From assembly GCA_035502095.1 (NCBI GenBank), contig DATJUX010000031.1, positions 1-18,804 of the forward strand: a DNA stretch of 18,804 bases, read 5' to 3'. This document shows, piece by piece, positions 1-5,976 of the stretch. Position 1 is the first letter of the stretch. Every line of letters begins with the position of its first letter. This stretch comes from JAKANT01 sp035502095 (GTDB lineage Bacteria; Pseudomonadota; Gammaproteobacteria; Burkholderiales; Burkholderiaceae_F). A model generated the notes under the pieces. That model was not told the DNA's origin, ran no database searches, and saw only the letters and a program-made list of their open reading frames with translations. Made by a program: the position numbers and the translations under genes.

Positions 1-178
1 AGCGCCACCATGGACGGTCGGGCACCTCTCGCTTCCGCGCCCGGCAAAGAAAGCAAGACGAGCGCGAGCGCTGGCACGGTCGCGAGGTTTGAATGAGGAC
101 GCTTTAGCTCAAACCCGTCGTGCGCAACCACTGCGAATGCAATGAAATCTGAAGCCCTGAAGCTTCCTTCAGCGCTAC
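1..178. other. Left-edge stretch without a convincing gene
   Basis: No gene can be supported here. One plus-strand frame is open from the left edge to a TGA at 94-96 and would encode about 31 residues rich in Ala, Ser and Lys; it could be the tail of a gene outside the window, but nothing else supports it. An inverted repeat with 7-bp perfect arms (GGTTTGA at 86-92, TCAAACC at 109-115) sits on that stop codon. A second hairpin at 157-172 is listed separately. Confidence 0.3.
157..172 (-). terminator. Short hairpin after the 41-residue ORF
   Basis: CTGAAG-GAAG-CTTCAG on the minus strand is a perfect 6-bp stem with a 4-nt loop, six bases after the TGA at 181-179. It is followed by a moderately T-rich stretch (GGCTTCAGATTTCATT). 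This looks like a weak intrinsic terminator, but the stem is short and the T tract interrupted. Confidence 0.35.
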
Positions 179-304
179 TCAAGGCGAGCGTCCGCGTGGT
201 GGTGGCGTGGATTGCGCATGCGCAGGACCGCTGAACCGGAACGTGGCGAAACCGGCTGCCGCCGATGCCAAGCCAACCACGGCAAGAGCGAGGATGCGAC
301 GCAT
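179..304 (-). CDS. Possible small exported peptide, 41 aa
   Basis: I do not recognise this product. The frame begins at an ATG (304-302) preceded by AGGA seven bases upstream, and encodes 41 residues. The N-terminus reads as a textbook Sec signal peptide: MRR, then a run of Ala, Leu, Val and Gly to about residue 21, then a likely signal-peptidase site after Ala-His-Ala at about residue 30. Only about 11 residues (QSTPPPRGRSP) would remain after cleavage. It follows the Yx(FWY)xxD gene by 57 nt on the same strand and is followed by a hairpin at 157-172. It could be a genuine small secreted peptide, or the signal-peptide remnant of a decayed longer gene, because no continuation is obvious in another frame. 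The signal peptide is seen in the sequence; that it is expressed is inference. Confidence 0.45.
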   Translation of the reverse strand: MRRILALAVVGLASAAAGFATFRFSGPAHAQSTPPPRGRSP

Positions 305-323
305 ACCCGCATCCTACTTCGCT

Positions 324-348
324 CGTGGCACGGCGCCGTGCCGCCACG
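324..348. terminator. Strong hairpin after the Yx(FWY)xxD gene
   Basis: GGCACGGCGCCGTGCC (327-342) is a 16-bp perfect palindrome. Flanking CGTGG and CCACG extend the stem, with one bulged base. It lies 14 nt beyond the TAG of the gene ending at 362. No T tract follows on the minus strand, so it may instead be a 3'-end-stabilising or attenuating structure ahead of the small ORF at 304-179. Confidence 0.4.
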
Positions 349-361
349 TGCCGCAGATACT

Positions 362-721
362 CTAAGGCTTCGCGACGTGCCAGACGTTGTTGACGCCATC
401 TCCGGTCTTGTCGCCCATCTTCTGGTCCTTGCTCCACGAGTAGAGCGGCTTGCCCTTGTAGGCCCACTGCTTGGCGCCGTCGTCGCGTGTGATGACCGAC
501 CAGTCGCCGCTTGCCATGGCATTGCCGGTCGCCGCAAGCGGTGGCCAGTTCGTCGCACACGGCCCGTTGCAGGCGCTCTTGGCGCCGCTGTCCTTGTCGA
601 AGGTGTAGAGCGTCATGCCCGATGCGTTGACCAGCATGCCGTCGACGGTCTTTGCCGGTGCCTGCGCAAACGCCAGCGGCGCGAACAGTCCCAGCGCCAG
701 GAAACCGATGGCTCGTTTCAT
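362..721 (-). CDS. Secreted Yx(FWY)xxD-motif protein (COG4315-like)
   Basis: This 119-residue exported protein belongs by motif to the Yx(FWY)xxD family (COG4315), small envelope proteins of unknown biochemical role that carry two similar beta repeats. The motifs are YTFDKD at 39-44 and YSWSKD at 94-99, each ending a repeat that starts with a Gly-Met-Thr-Leu or Gly-Lys-Pro-Leu turn. The N-terminus (MKRAIGFLALGLFAPLAFAQ) is a type I signal peptide cleaved after AFA; there is no lipobox although many relatives are annotated as lipoproteins. C51 and C55 form the family's CxxxC (CNGPC) and could make a disulfide or bind a ligand. The frame is open further upstream, but this ATG has GAGGAGA seven bases before it and begins exactly at the signal peptide. 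The gene lies 111 nt downstream of the SPFH gene, so co-transcription is possible but not shown. Confidence 0.9.
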   Translation of the reverse strand: MKRAIGFLALGLFAPLAFAQAPAKTVDGMLVNASGMTLYTFDKDSGAKSACNGPCATNWPPLAATGNAMASGDWSVITRDDGAKQWAYKGKPLYSWSKDQKMGDKTGDGVNNVWHVAKP

Positions 722-832
722 TGTTTCTCCTCGTTCGAGTCGCGCGGATACGCCCGCACGTACTAACACAACAGCACAGCCCGTGCGCGTATTCCGCGCA
801 ACACTTTTCTCGATTTCGGCCAGAATGCCGCC

Positions 833-2788
833 CTATTCGCCACCGTGTCTCCCGTTGAGCGCTGTTGCCGCCGCACCCTGGCCGGCGAGAACGAGCGCCG
901 CGATGGCATCGACCGCATTGGCGCCCTTGCCGTCGCCGCCCACTACGACGTTCGGCACCACCTGCAGGCGCGCCTCGGCGATCGCCTTGGTGATCGCGGT
1001 GGCGATCTCCTGCGCCAGCCGGATCTGCGGCCCGCCGAACGCGTCGACCTGCTGCCGCGCCGCGGTGGCCGTCGCCGCGCCTTCCAGCTCGATGCGCCTC
1101 GCGTTGGCGGTGCCGATCGCCACGATCTTGTCGCCCTCGGCTTGCGCCACGGCGCGGATCTTCGCGGCTTCGGCCCTGCCCTGATTGCTCTGCCGGTTCA
1201 CCTCGGCCAGCCCGTTGTTCTCGGCGATGCCGATCGCGATCTTCGACTCCGTCAGGGTGCGCTGCTGCGCCGCCACCGCCTCGGCCTCGCGCAGCGAGCG
1301 TTCCCGCGTCGCGGCCTCTTCCTGGCGCTGGTAAGTCTCGAGCTTCTCGCGCGCGATCTGGCGGTCGCGCAGCTGGGTGAGGATCGTTTCGATCTGCCTG
1401 TCGCCCGCGGGAGACTGCGGCGTGCCGATCAGCACCTCCTGCAGCTCGAGGTTGTAGGCAGCGAACTTCTCGCGCATGTCTTCCAGCGCGCGTTTCTGGA
1501 TGTCGGCGCGCTCCTGCAGCAGCTCGATCAAGGTCTTGGTCTGCGCCGTATTCTTGAAATACGCCGACACCATCGGGTCGAGCGTCTGCTCGACCAGCTG
1601 CTGGATGTTGCCGAAGCGCTGGATCACGCGCGAGGCCTTCTTGTAGTCGATGTGCACGACGACCGACAGCGGCAGCGTCGGCTCGAACGCGTCGCGCGTG
1701 ATGAGCGAGATCTCCTTTAGGTTCTCGTCGAACTTCGAGCCCTGCTCACCGGCCTGCCACTTCAGGATGAAGTTCGTGGTGGGGACCTCGATCACCTTGC
1801 CCGCGTACGTGTTGAACGGGTACTTGCCGGGCAGCAGCGGCCGCTCCCAGACGCCGCGTTCGCCTTCCAGCACCAGCTCGCCGTGCTGGTAGTCCTCGCC
1901 CGAGAGGTCGGTGCCCTTGCGGCCCGTGTACGAGATCACGACGCCGACGTTGCCGATCGACACGACGGTCTTGGGAATGATGTCGACCGTCGCGAACAGG
2001 CGATTGAGGTAATAGGTGCCGTCGACCAGCACCTGTTGCTGGCGCCCGCGGTAGCCGGCGGACTGGATGAAGCGGTCCGGCTCCTGGAAGCTCGCGTGCG
2101 TGGAGTGGCCGTCGGTCTTCTGCCCGACCACCGGCGCGATCAGCTCGCCGACCGGCAGCGGCGGACCGTCGTGGACGGTGACCACGCCGAGCACGTCGTT
2201 CCTGCTGTCAATCATGAGCGGACGGAACCCGTCGCGCTCCTTGATCAGGGTCTGCATCGCACGGATCGCCTCGAAGTCGGACTCGGCGAGGCGGAGCGCG
2301 TAGACCTCGTTGTCGACCAGCACCACGAACTGCGCGGTGTTGATGGCATAAAGGCCCTCGCGCAGGATCCGGCGCTGCGGGCCCTTGTTGCCCGCGGCCT
2401 GCAGGAAGCCGCGCACGTCCTCGAAGCTTTGTCCTTCGACGCTCGAACCCAGCGTCTGCCCCGGCGGCAGCGGAATGCCGTCGCGCGCGAACACGTAACC
2501 GATCTCGCTCTGCGGCACGAAGACCAGGTTCTTCTTGTGCACGCGGTACATGAACGGAACCAGCAGGTGAAAGCCGCCGCGCAGCATCTCCGGCTCGAAA
2601 CCGGCTTCGCCGTTGAGGGCGATGATGCCGCCCTTGACCGAGCCCTTGGGCGACCAGAGTCGCTCCTTGATGCCGACCCGGTTGTTCGGCACGTAGACGA
2701 GCGCCGACTTGAGCAGGACCAGGGCGACCAGGGCGCCGAAAAGGATGAGCAGATTCGACCCGGTCAACACGTCGCTGAACGATGACAT
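833..2788 (-). CDS. Large SPFH/band-7 (flotillin-like) membrane protein
   Basis: This 651-residue protein is an SPFH/prohibitin-homology membrane protein, a family that forms oligomeric scaffolds or cages organising membrane microdomains. Residues 12-33 are a single N-terminal transmembrane anchor. Residues 35-336 hold about four degenerate beta-rich repeats, each with a VG(V/I) start and a later G-x-Y/F-x-(L/I/F)-N or similar turn. The SPFH core follows at about 337-460 (FEPTLPLSVVVHIDYKK near 368-384). Residues 462-600 form a long Ala/Glu/Arg-rich coiled coil typical of flotillins, and the tail is Gly/Ala-rich. It is longer than an ordinary flotillin of about 500 residues because of the repeats. 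The ATG is preceded by GGGAGGT at ideal spacing. No NfeD-type partner gene is next to it. The family is confident; the cellular role is not known from sequence. Confidence 0.9.
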   Translation of the reverse strand: MSSFSDVLTGSNLLILFGALVALVLLKSALVYVPNNRVGIKERLWSPKGSVKGGIIALNGEAGFEPEMLRGGFHLLVPFMYRVHKKNLVFVPQSEIGYVFARDGIPLPPGQTLGSSVEGQSFEDVRGFLQAAGNKGPQRRILREGLYAINTAQFVVLVDNEVYALRLAESDFEAIRAMQTLIKERDGFRPLMIDSRNDVLGVVTVHDGPPLPVGELIAPVVGQKTDGHSTHASFQEPDRFIQSAGYRGRQQQVLVDGTYYLNRLFATVDIIPKTVVSIGNVGVVISYTGRKGTDLSGEDYQHGELVLEGERGVWERPLLPGKYPFNTYAGKVIEVPTTNFILKWQAGEQGSKFDENLKEISLITRDAFEPTLPLSVVVHIDYKKASRVIQRFGNIQQLVEQTLDPMVSAYFKNTAQTKTLIELLQERADIQKRALEDMREKFAAYNLELQEVLIGTPQSPAGDRQIETILTQLRDRQIAREKLETYQRQEEAATRERSLREAEAVAAQQRTLTESKIAIGIAENNGLAEVNRQSNQGRAEAAKIRAVAQAEGDKIVAIGTANARRIELEGAATATAARQQVDAFGGPQIRLAQEIATAITKAIAEARLQVVPNVVVGGDGKGANAVDAIAALVLAGQGAAATALNGRHGGE

Positions 2789-2847
2789 GGGTGACCTCCC
2801 TCCCGAGATGGACCCGATCCGGCGATGCTTTTAGCGCAGTCGACGTA

Positions 2848-2877
2848 TGTGCGCCGTTAATTTCTTTCGTGCGCACA
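2848..2877. promoter_or_regulatory. Inverted repeat upstream of the SPFH gene
   Basis: TGTGCGC (2848-2854) and GCGCACA (2871-2877) are perfect 7-bp inverted arms around a 16-nt AT-rich centre (CGTTAATTTCTTTCGT), conspicuous in GC-rich surroundings. The element lies 60-90 nt upstream of the SPFH start codon, where an operator and promoter are expected. I could not assign a convincing -35/-10 pair. Confidence 0.35.
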
Positions 2878-2927
2878 AGTGATTGAAGCCAAAGCGTTGC
2901 GCGAGCAATTCACGCCGCGCGCCTGCG

Positions 2928-2962
2928 CCCCCACCCCAACCTCCCCGCCTGCGGGGAGGGGG
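2928..2962. repeat. REP-like palindromic element after the sugar dehydrogenase
   Basis: A C-rich leader (CCCCCACCCCAA) is followed by CCTCCCCGC-CT-GCGGGGAGG (2940-2959), a 9-bp perfect inverted repeat, then more G. Its centre is ten or so bases past the TGA of the gene ending at 2972. Elements of this C-run plus CCCC/GGGG palindrome form recur between genes in many high-GC proteobacteria, so it is probably a dispersed REP-type repeat that also ends transcription. Only one copy is visible in this window. Confidence 0.55.
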
Positions 2963-2971
2963 ATACGGCGA

Positions 2972-3901
2972 TCAGATGAAATGCGGCGCGACGATGCGCC
3001 GCTCGCCGATCAGGAACGCATCCGCGACGAGTTGAAACGGCCGCCAGTCCACTTCCGACCTGGCCTCGGCGCAGAGCGCGGCGAAGCGCGCATACAAGCG
3101 TGGATATTCGCCCTCGAGGCCGCCGGCGGCCGACACGGCCCTGCCGTCGAGTTCGAGCGTCGCGCCGCCCTGCGAGAGTTTCAGCCGGCCGGAGGTGGTG
3201 ATGAGCTCGATGTCCCAACTCTGTTCGCCCTTCTGGCGGAAATCGAACTCGGCATCGACGGCGACGCCGGCTTCGCCACGCAGACGCAGGCTCGCCGCGA
3301 TCGGTGCCTGCTGGTTCTCCGGGAACTGCAGGACCGCGGTCTCGACACAGACCTCGTCCGCGAGCACTTCGGTGAGGACCGAGAGCGCGTTGATGCCGGG
3401 ATCGAACACGCCGAAACCGCCCGGCTCCCAGATCCACTGCTGCCCGGGATGCCAGTGATGCACGTCTTCCTTCCAGACGATCCGCCCGCCCGTGAGCGTG
3501 CGCCCGCGCAGCCACTCGCGCGCGGCGTCCACGCTCGCTGCGAAACGCGAGTGCCAGGTCTGGAACAGCGTGCGGCGGTGGTGCGCCGCCTCGTCGGCAA
3601 GCAGCGCGATCTGCCGCGTCGTCGCGGCGGGCGGCTTCTCGAGCATGACGTGCCGGCCCGCCCGCAACGCGGTGCGCACGGCGGCGAAGTGCGCCTGCGG
3701 CGGCGTGCAGATGGAGACGCAATCGAGTTGCGGCAGTCCCGCCAGCATCGCCTCGAGATCGGGAAAATTCGCCACCCCGTCGACCCTGGCGTTGCGGCTC
3801 GCGCAGGCGACGAGTTCGAATTGCCGGCTGGCCCTCAACGCCGGAATGTGTTGGTCGCGCGCAATCTTGCCAATCCCGACCAGGCCAAGTTTCAACGGCA
3901 C
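2972..3901 (-). CDS. D-galactose/L-arabinose 1-dehydrogenase, Gfo/Idh/MocA family
   Basis: This 309-residue cytoplasmic oxidoreductase would oxidise an aldose at C1 to the lactone using NAD(P), the first step of non-phosphorylating galactose or arabinose catabolism. The Rossmann fold opens at residues 6-11 (GLVGIG), and the family's EKP motif is at 88-90. The segment KEDVHHWHPGQQWIWEPGG (144-162) and the following DPGIN at 167-171 match the remembered Azospirillum L-arabinose and Pseudomonas D-galactose dehydrogenases, in which the Asp and Asn are catalytic; most other family members have His in place of that Asn. Length is as expected. The start codon is GTG, preceded by GGGGGA at six bases. 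No lactonase, dehydratase, sugar transporter or regulator is adjacent, so substrate choice between galactose and arabinose cannot be settled from context. Confidence 0.88.
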   Translation of the reverse strand: MPLKLGLVGIGKIARDQHIPALRASRQFELVACASRNARVDGVANFPDLEAMLAGLPQLDCVSICTPPQAHFAAVRTALRAGRHVMLEKPPAATTRQIALLADEAAHHRRTLFQTWHSRFAASVDAAREWLRGRTLTGGRIVWKEDVHHWHPGQQWIWEPGGFGVFDPGINALSVLTEVLADEVCVETAVLQFPENQQAPIAASLRLRGEAGVAVDAEFDFRQKGEQSWDIELITTSGRLKLSQGGATLELDGRAVSAAGGLEGEYPRLYARFAALCAEARSEVDWRPFQLVADAFLIGERRIVAPHFI

Positions 3902-3930
3902 GCCGATTCCCCCGATTGATTGCGCCCTCG

Positions 3931-3973
3931 CTCGAACCCGCCGGATTCACGCGCACCCGGCGCCCGGTTCGAG
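3931..3973. promoter_or_regulatory. Large hairpin upstream of the sugar dehydrogenase
   Basis: CTCGAACC-CGCCGG (3931-3944) pairs with CCGGCG-CCC-GGTTCGAG (3957-3973). This gives 14 base pairs with one 3-nt bulge and a 12-nt loop. It lies 30-72 nt upstream of the GTG start at 3901 on the minus strand, so it could be an operator, a 5'-UTR structure, or a second stop for transcription from the DUF3443 gene. Confidence 0.35.
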
Positions 3974-4034
3974 CCCTCCTCGCCCGCCGATCTTACCGAG
4001 GGGCCGCACGTCCCATCCGGGTTCGTCAAATCTC

Positions 4035-4064
4035 CGGCGCGACCAGCGCGTGCCGGTCGCGCCG
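4035..4064 (-). terminator. Probable terminator of the DUF2844-DUF3443 operon
   Basis: CGGCGCGACC (4055-4064 on the minus strand) and GGTCGCGCCG (4035-4044) form a perfect 10-bp stem with a 10-nt loop, 11 nt after the TAG of the DUF3443 gene. A short GAGATTTGAC follows, so the T tract is poor. Position and stem strength favour a terminator. Confidence 0.5.
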
Positions 4065-4075
4065 CCGCCTGTCCG

Positions 4076-5323
4076 CTACGGATACGGCTGGAAGGCGAAG
4101 TACGGGCCGTTGCCCGCCGGCGTCGTGCTTTGCTCGAACGCGGTGAAAACGCTGTTGCCGAAGAAGGACGGCACGCCGAAGTCGAACGCATTGGTCAGCG
4201 TCGTCGCGGTCGGCCCGCCGAGATTGCTGAACGCGTTCAACGTGGAGGCGTTGGCCTGCGTGAGCAGGAACTGCGCGTTGGCGAGGGTCAGCGACGCGGT
4301 GGCGGTCGCGCCGTTGCTGCCGGTCAGGGCAACGCTGATCGGAGTGGCCGAGAGCGATGCCGCCGTGCCGGGACAGTAGAGGGAAGACAGCGTCGACGCC
4401 GGGCAGGTCGGGATGCTCGAGTCATCGAAATACAGCGCTGCCGAGCCGCTGTCGAAGAAGCTGTTGGCATACGTGTTGCCGTTGTAGACGGCCGTGAACG
4501 AACCGGCGCCGGCGCCGGACGCCGGCACGCCGATCGCCGCCGTGCTCAGCATGTTGTTGGTCTGGGTGCCGATGCCGAACAGCATTGTGCCGTTCGCCGA
4601 GGTCGCGCCGGTGGCGGCGACAGCGGGCAGCTGCAGCACGACGCCGTTGTTGTCCTGCGCGAAGAACCCGGCCGGGTTGCTCGGCTGCAGCGCAAGCGAG
4701 ATCGCGGCTTCGGTGCAGGTGCCGCCGCTCGTGCAGGTATAGAAGTACGGGCTGATGTTGAGCGCGCAATAGGGTCCGCAGTCCTGCAGGAACGTGCCGA
4801 TGCCGAGGATGCCGTTCGCGCCGAGTGCGGTGAGGCCGTCTTCCGCCGTGCCTTGCGACGCGCAGGTCGCGGGTATCGCCGGCCCGACGCCGTTGTCCTG
4901 GATCAGCTGGATCGACATGGAGGGTGCAACTTCACCCGCGAGTTGTACGTCGGCACTGGCGAGCGGTCCCCACACGAATCCATCGGCGAAGGTCGCGCAT
5001 TCGCTGTAGTTGCCGCCGCTGCCGGCGACGGCGGGCAGCGCAAGCGTCACCGCCGATGCGAGCAGGCGCAGGCCGGTGGAGCCGGTATCGACCTGCACGT
5101 CGGGGATGGTCTGGCACGCTCCGGTCCCGGGAACGCAGATCGTCACTGACGTCGTCATCATGTTCGCGAACTCGCCGGTGGGACCGCCGCTCACGATGAT
5201 GGGCTGCGTATTGGAGACCGGGCCCGTGGCGCCGTTCGACGCCGAGGTCGGTGCCCCGTTGCCGCCGCACGCGACGAGCAGCGCGACGAGCGACGCGAGC
5301 GCGGTGAACCGGAGCGCTCTCAT
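4076..5323 (-). CDS. DUF3443 lipoprotein with pepsin-like aspartic protease motifs
   Basis: This 415-residue protein matches DUF3443, a family without assigned function. The start is the ATG at 5323, not the longer open frame, because it begins a lipoprotein signal (lipobox LVAC, Cys19) and has GGGAG upstream. The mature protein is Gly/Ala/Ser/Thr-rich and almost all beta by composition. It contains DTGSTGLRL (79-87) and DSGSAALYF (291-299), the two hydrophobic-D-[ST]-G-S motifs of a two-lobed aspartic protease; a flap-like GFVWGPLASADVQLAGE (115-131); NGILGIG (170-176); and GVPSFFGNSVFTAFE near 383-397, resembling the C-terminal strand of pepsins. The spacing between aspartates, 212 residues, compares with 183 in pepsin. 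Paired cysteines occur throughout. The ATG overlaps the upstream DUF2844 stop (ATGA), so the two are translationally coupled. The family call is from memory; protease activity is inference. Confidence 0.85.
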   Translation of the reverse strand: MRALRFTALASLVALLVACGGNGAPTSASNGATGPVSNTQPIIVSGGPTGEFANMMTTSVTICVPGTGACQTIPDVQVDTGSTGLRLLASAVTLALPAVAGSGGNYSECATFADGFVWGPLASADVQLAGEVAPSMSIQLIQDNGVGPAIPATCASQGTAEDGLTALGANGILGIGTFLQDCGPYCALNISPYFYTCTSGGTCTEAAISLALQPSNPAGFFAQDNNGVVLQLPAVAATGATSANGTMLFGIGTQTNNMLSTAAIGVPASGAGAGSFTAVYNGNTYANSFFDSGSAALYFDDSSIPTCPASTLSSLYCPGTAASLSATPISVALTGSNGATATASLTLANAQFLLTQANASTLNAFSNLGGPTATTLTNAFDFGVPSFFGNSVFTAFEQSTTPAGNGPYFAFQPYP

Positions 5324-5787
5324 CGGATCGCTCCCAGCGACACGGTCGCGGGCACGAGTTCGGGGAGATACGCTCTGCCGGCGAAGGCGCGCATGCGACC
5401 GCCCGATTCGATCACGAGGTCCGGTGCATGCACCGCCAGCATGCGGTGGTCGGCATGCCGTTGCCTGCCTGCGGCGACGACACGCGGGAAGTAGTCGCCG
5501 AGAAGCTGACTCAGGTCGGGCTTGAAGGGTCCCCGCCACGTCACCGCGAACACCGCGCCCGACGGCGCCAGGAACTCGCGCACCACGGTGCCCGAGTTGA
5601 GCGTGAGCTCGTGCACCGCGTAGCCCGCGCGCGAGCTCGTGACGTGCTGAACCGCCTGCAGCTTGACGGCATCGTCCTGCAGGGTCGTGGCCGCACCACC
5701 CAGCGCAGCCGCGGCCGGCGAGGTCGCCAATCCGGCTGCCGCCAGCAGCGGCAGCCAGCGGACGAGGTAAGTCGACGACAGATTCAT
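5320..5787 (-). CDS. DUF2844 secreted protein, coupled to DUF3443
   Basis: This 155-residue secreted protein matches DUF2844, a family of unknown function. The start is the internal ATG at 5787, preceded by GGAG and AAAGGAA; the N-terminus is then a clean signal peptide (residues about 10-29, Leu/Ala-rich) cleaved before ALGG, the usual mature N-terminus of the family. Residues 70-110 contain the conserved VREFLAPSGAVFAVTWRGP segment, and the C-terminus has RAFAGRAYLPELVP. Its TGA overlaps the ATG of the DUF3443 gene by two bases (ATGA), implying stoichiometric synthesis of the two exported proteins. My working inference is that it assists, inhibits or processes with the DUF3443 product. No cysteine lipobox is present, so it should be soluble in the periplasm or secreted. 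Identity is fairly certain; role is unknown. Confidence 0.85.
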   Translation of the reverse strand: MNLSSTYLVRWLPLLAAAGLATSPAAAALGGAATTLQDDAVKLQAVQHVTSSRAGYAVHELTLNSGTVVREFLAPSGAVFAVTWRGPFKPDLSQLLGDYFPRVVAAGRQRHADHRMLAVHAPDLVIESGGRMRAFAGRAYLPELVPATVSLGAIR

Positions 5788-5850
5788 TTCCTTTGCTCCG
5801 TGAATCGAGCGCGCCGTCCTGGCGCAGCAGTCCAATCCAATCGCATCGAC

Positions 5851-5882
5851 GGCGAATTCGCCATCACGCATCGGCGCGCCGA
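5851..5882. promoter_or_regulatory. Twin 12-bp palindromes upstream of DUF2844
   Basis: GGCGAATTCGCC (5851-5862) and TCGGCGCGCCGA (5871-5882) are each perfect 12-bp palindromes whose centres are exactly 20 bp apart, about two helical turns. They lie 64-95 nt upstream of the DUF2844 ATG, in the only intergenic space between it and the response-regulator gene. A pair of dimer sites for one regulator is a reasonable reading, though the two palindromes share only the GGCG/CGCC core. Confidence 0.35.
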
Positions 5883-5953
5883 CGCTCAGATGACACCTGA
5901 ACCGAAGCGCTCGGCCGCTTGTCAGATTGTTGCCGGATCCTGACGCGAGCGCA

Positions 5954-5971
5954 GCGTGCGCGCAGGCACGC
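5954..5971 (-). terminator. Hairpin after the response-regulator gene
   Basis: GCGTGC and GCACGC form a 6-bp stem with a 6-nt loop, five bases after the TGA of the regulator gene (5979-5977) on the minus strand. No T tract follows. It is a possible weak terminator only. Confidence 0.25.
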
Positions 5972-5976
5972 CGGAC

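Noticed and set aside
1..96. Plus-strand frame open from the left edge to TGA at 94-96
   Set aside because: Only 31 codons with no motif; it may be the end of an outside gene but cannot be supported from this window.
1..178. A minus-strand frame running off the left edge with a signal-peptide-like stretch (NLATVPALALVLLSLPGAEA)
   Set aside because: The only possible starts are GTG or TTG without a ribosome-binding site, and the hydrophobic run is short; likely chance.
3957..3980. GGTTCGAG resembling a tRNA T-arm
   Set aside because: The flanking bases do not form a 5-bp T stem on either strand and no anticodon or acceptor arm fits; it is half of a larger hairpin.
3920..5149. A 409-codon plus-strand open frame opposite DUF3443
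   Set aside because: The opposite strand has a lipoprotein signal, motifs and a coupled partner; this frame is Arg/Gly/Ala-rich noise.
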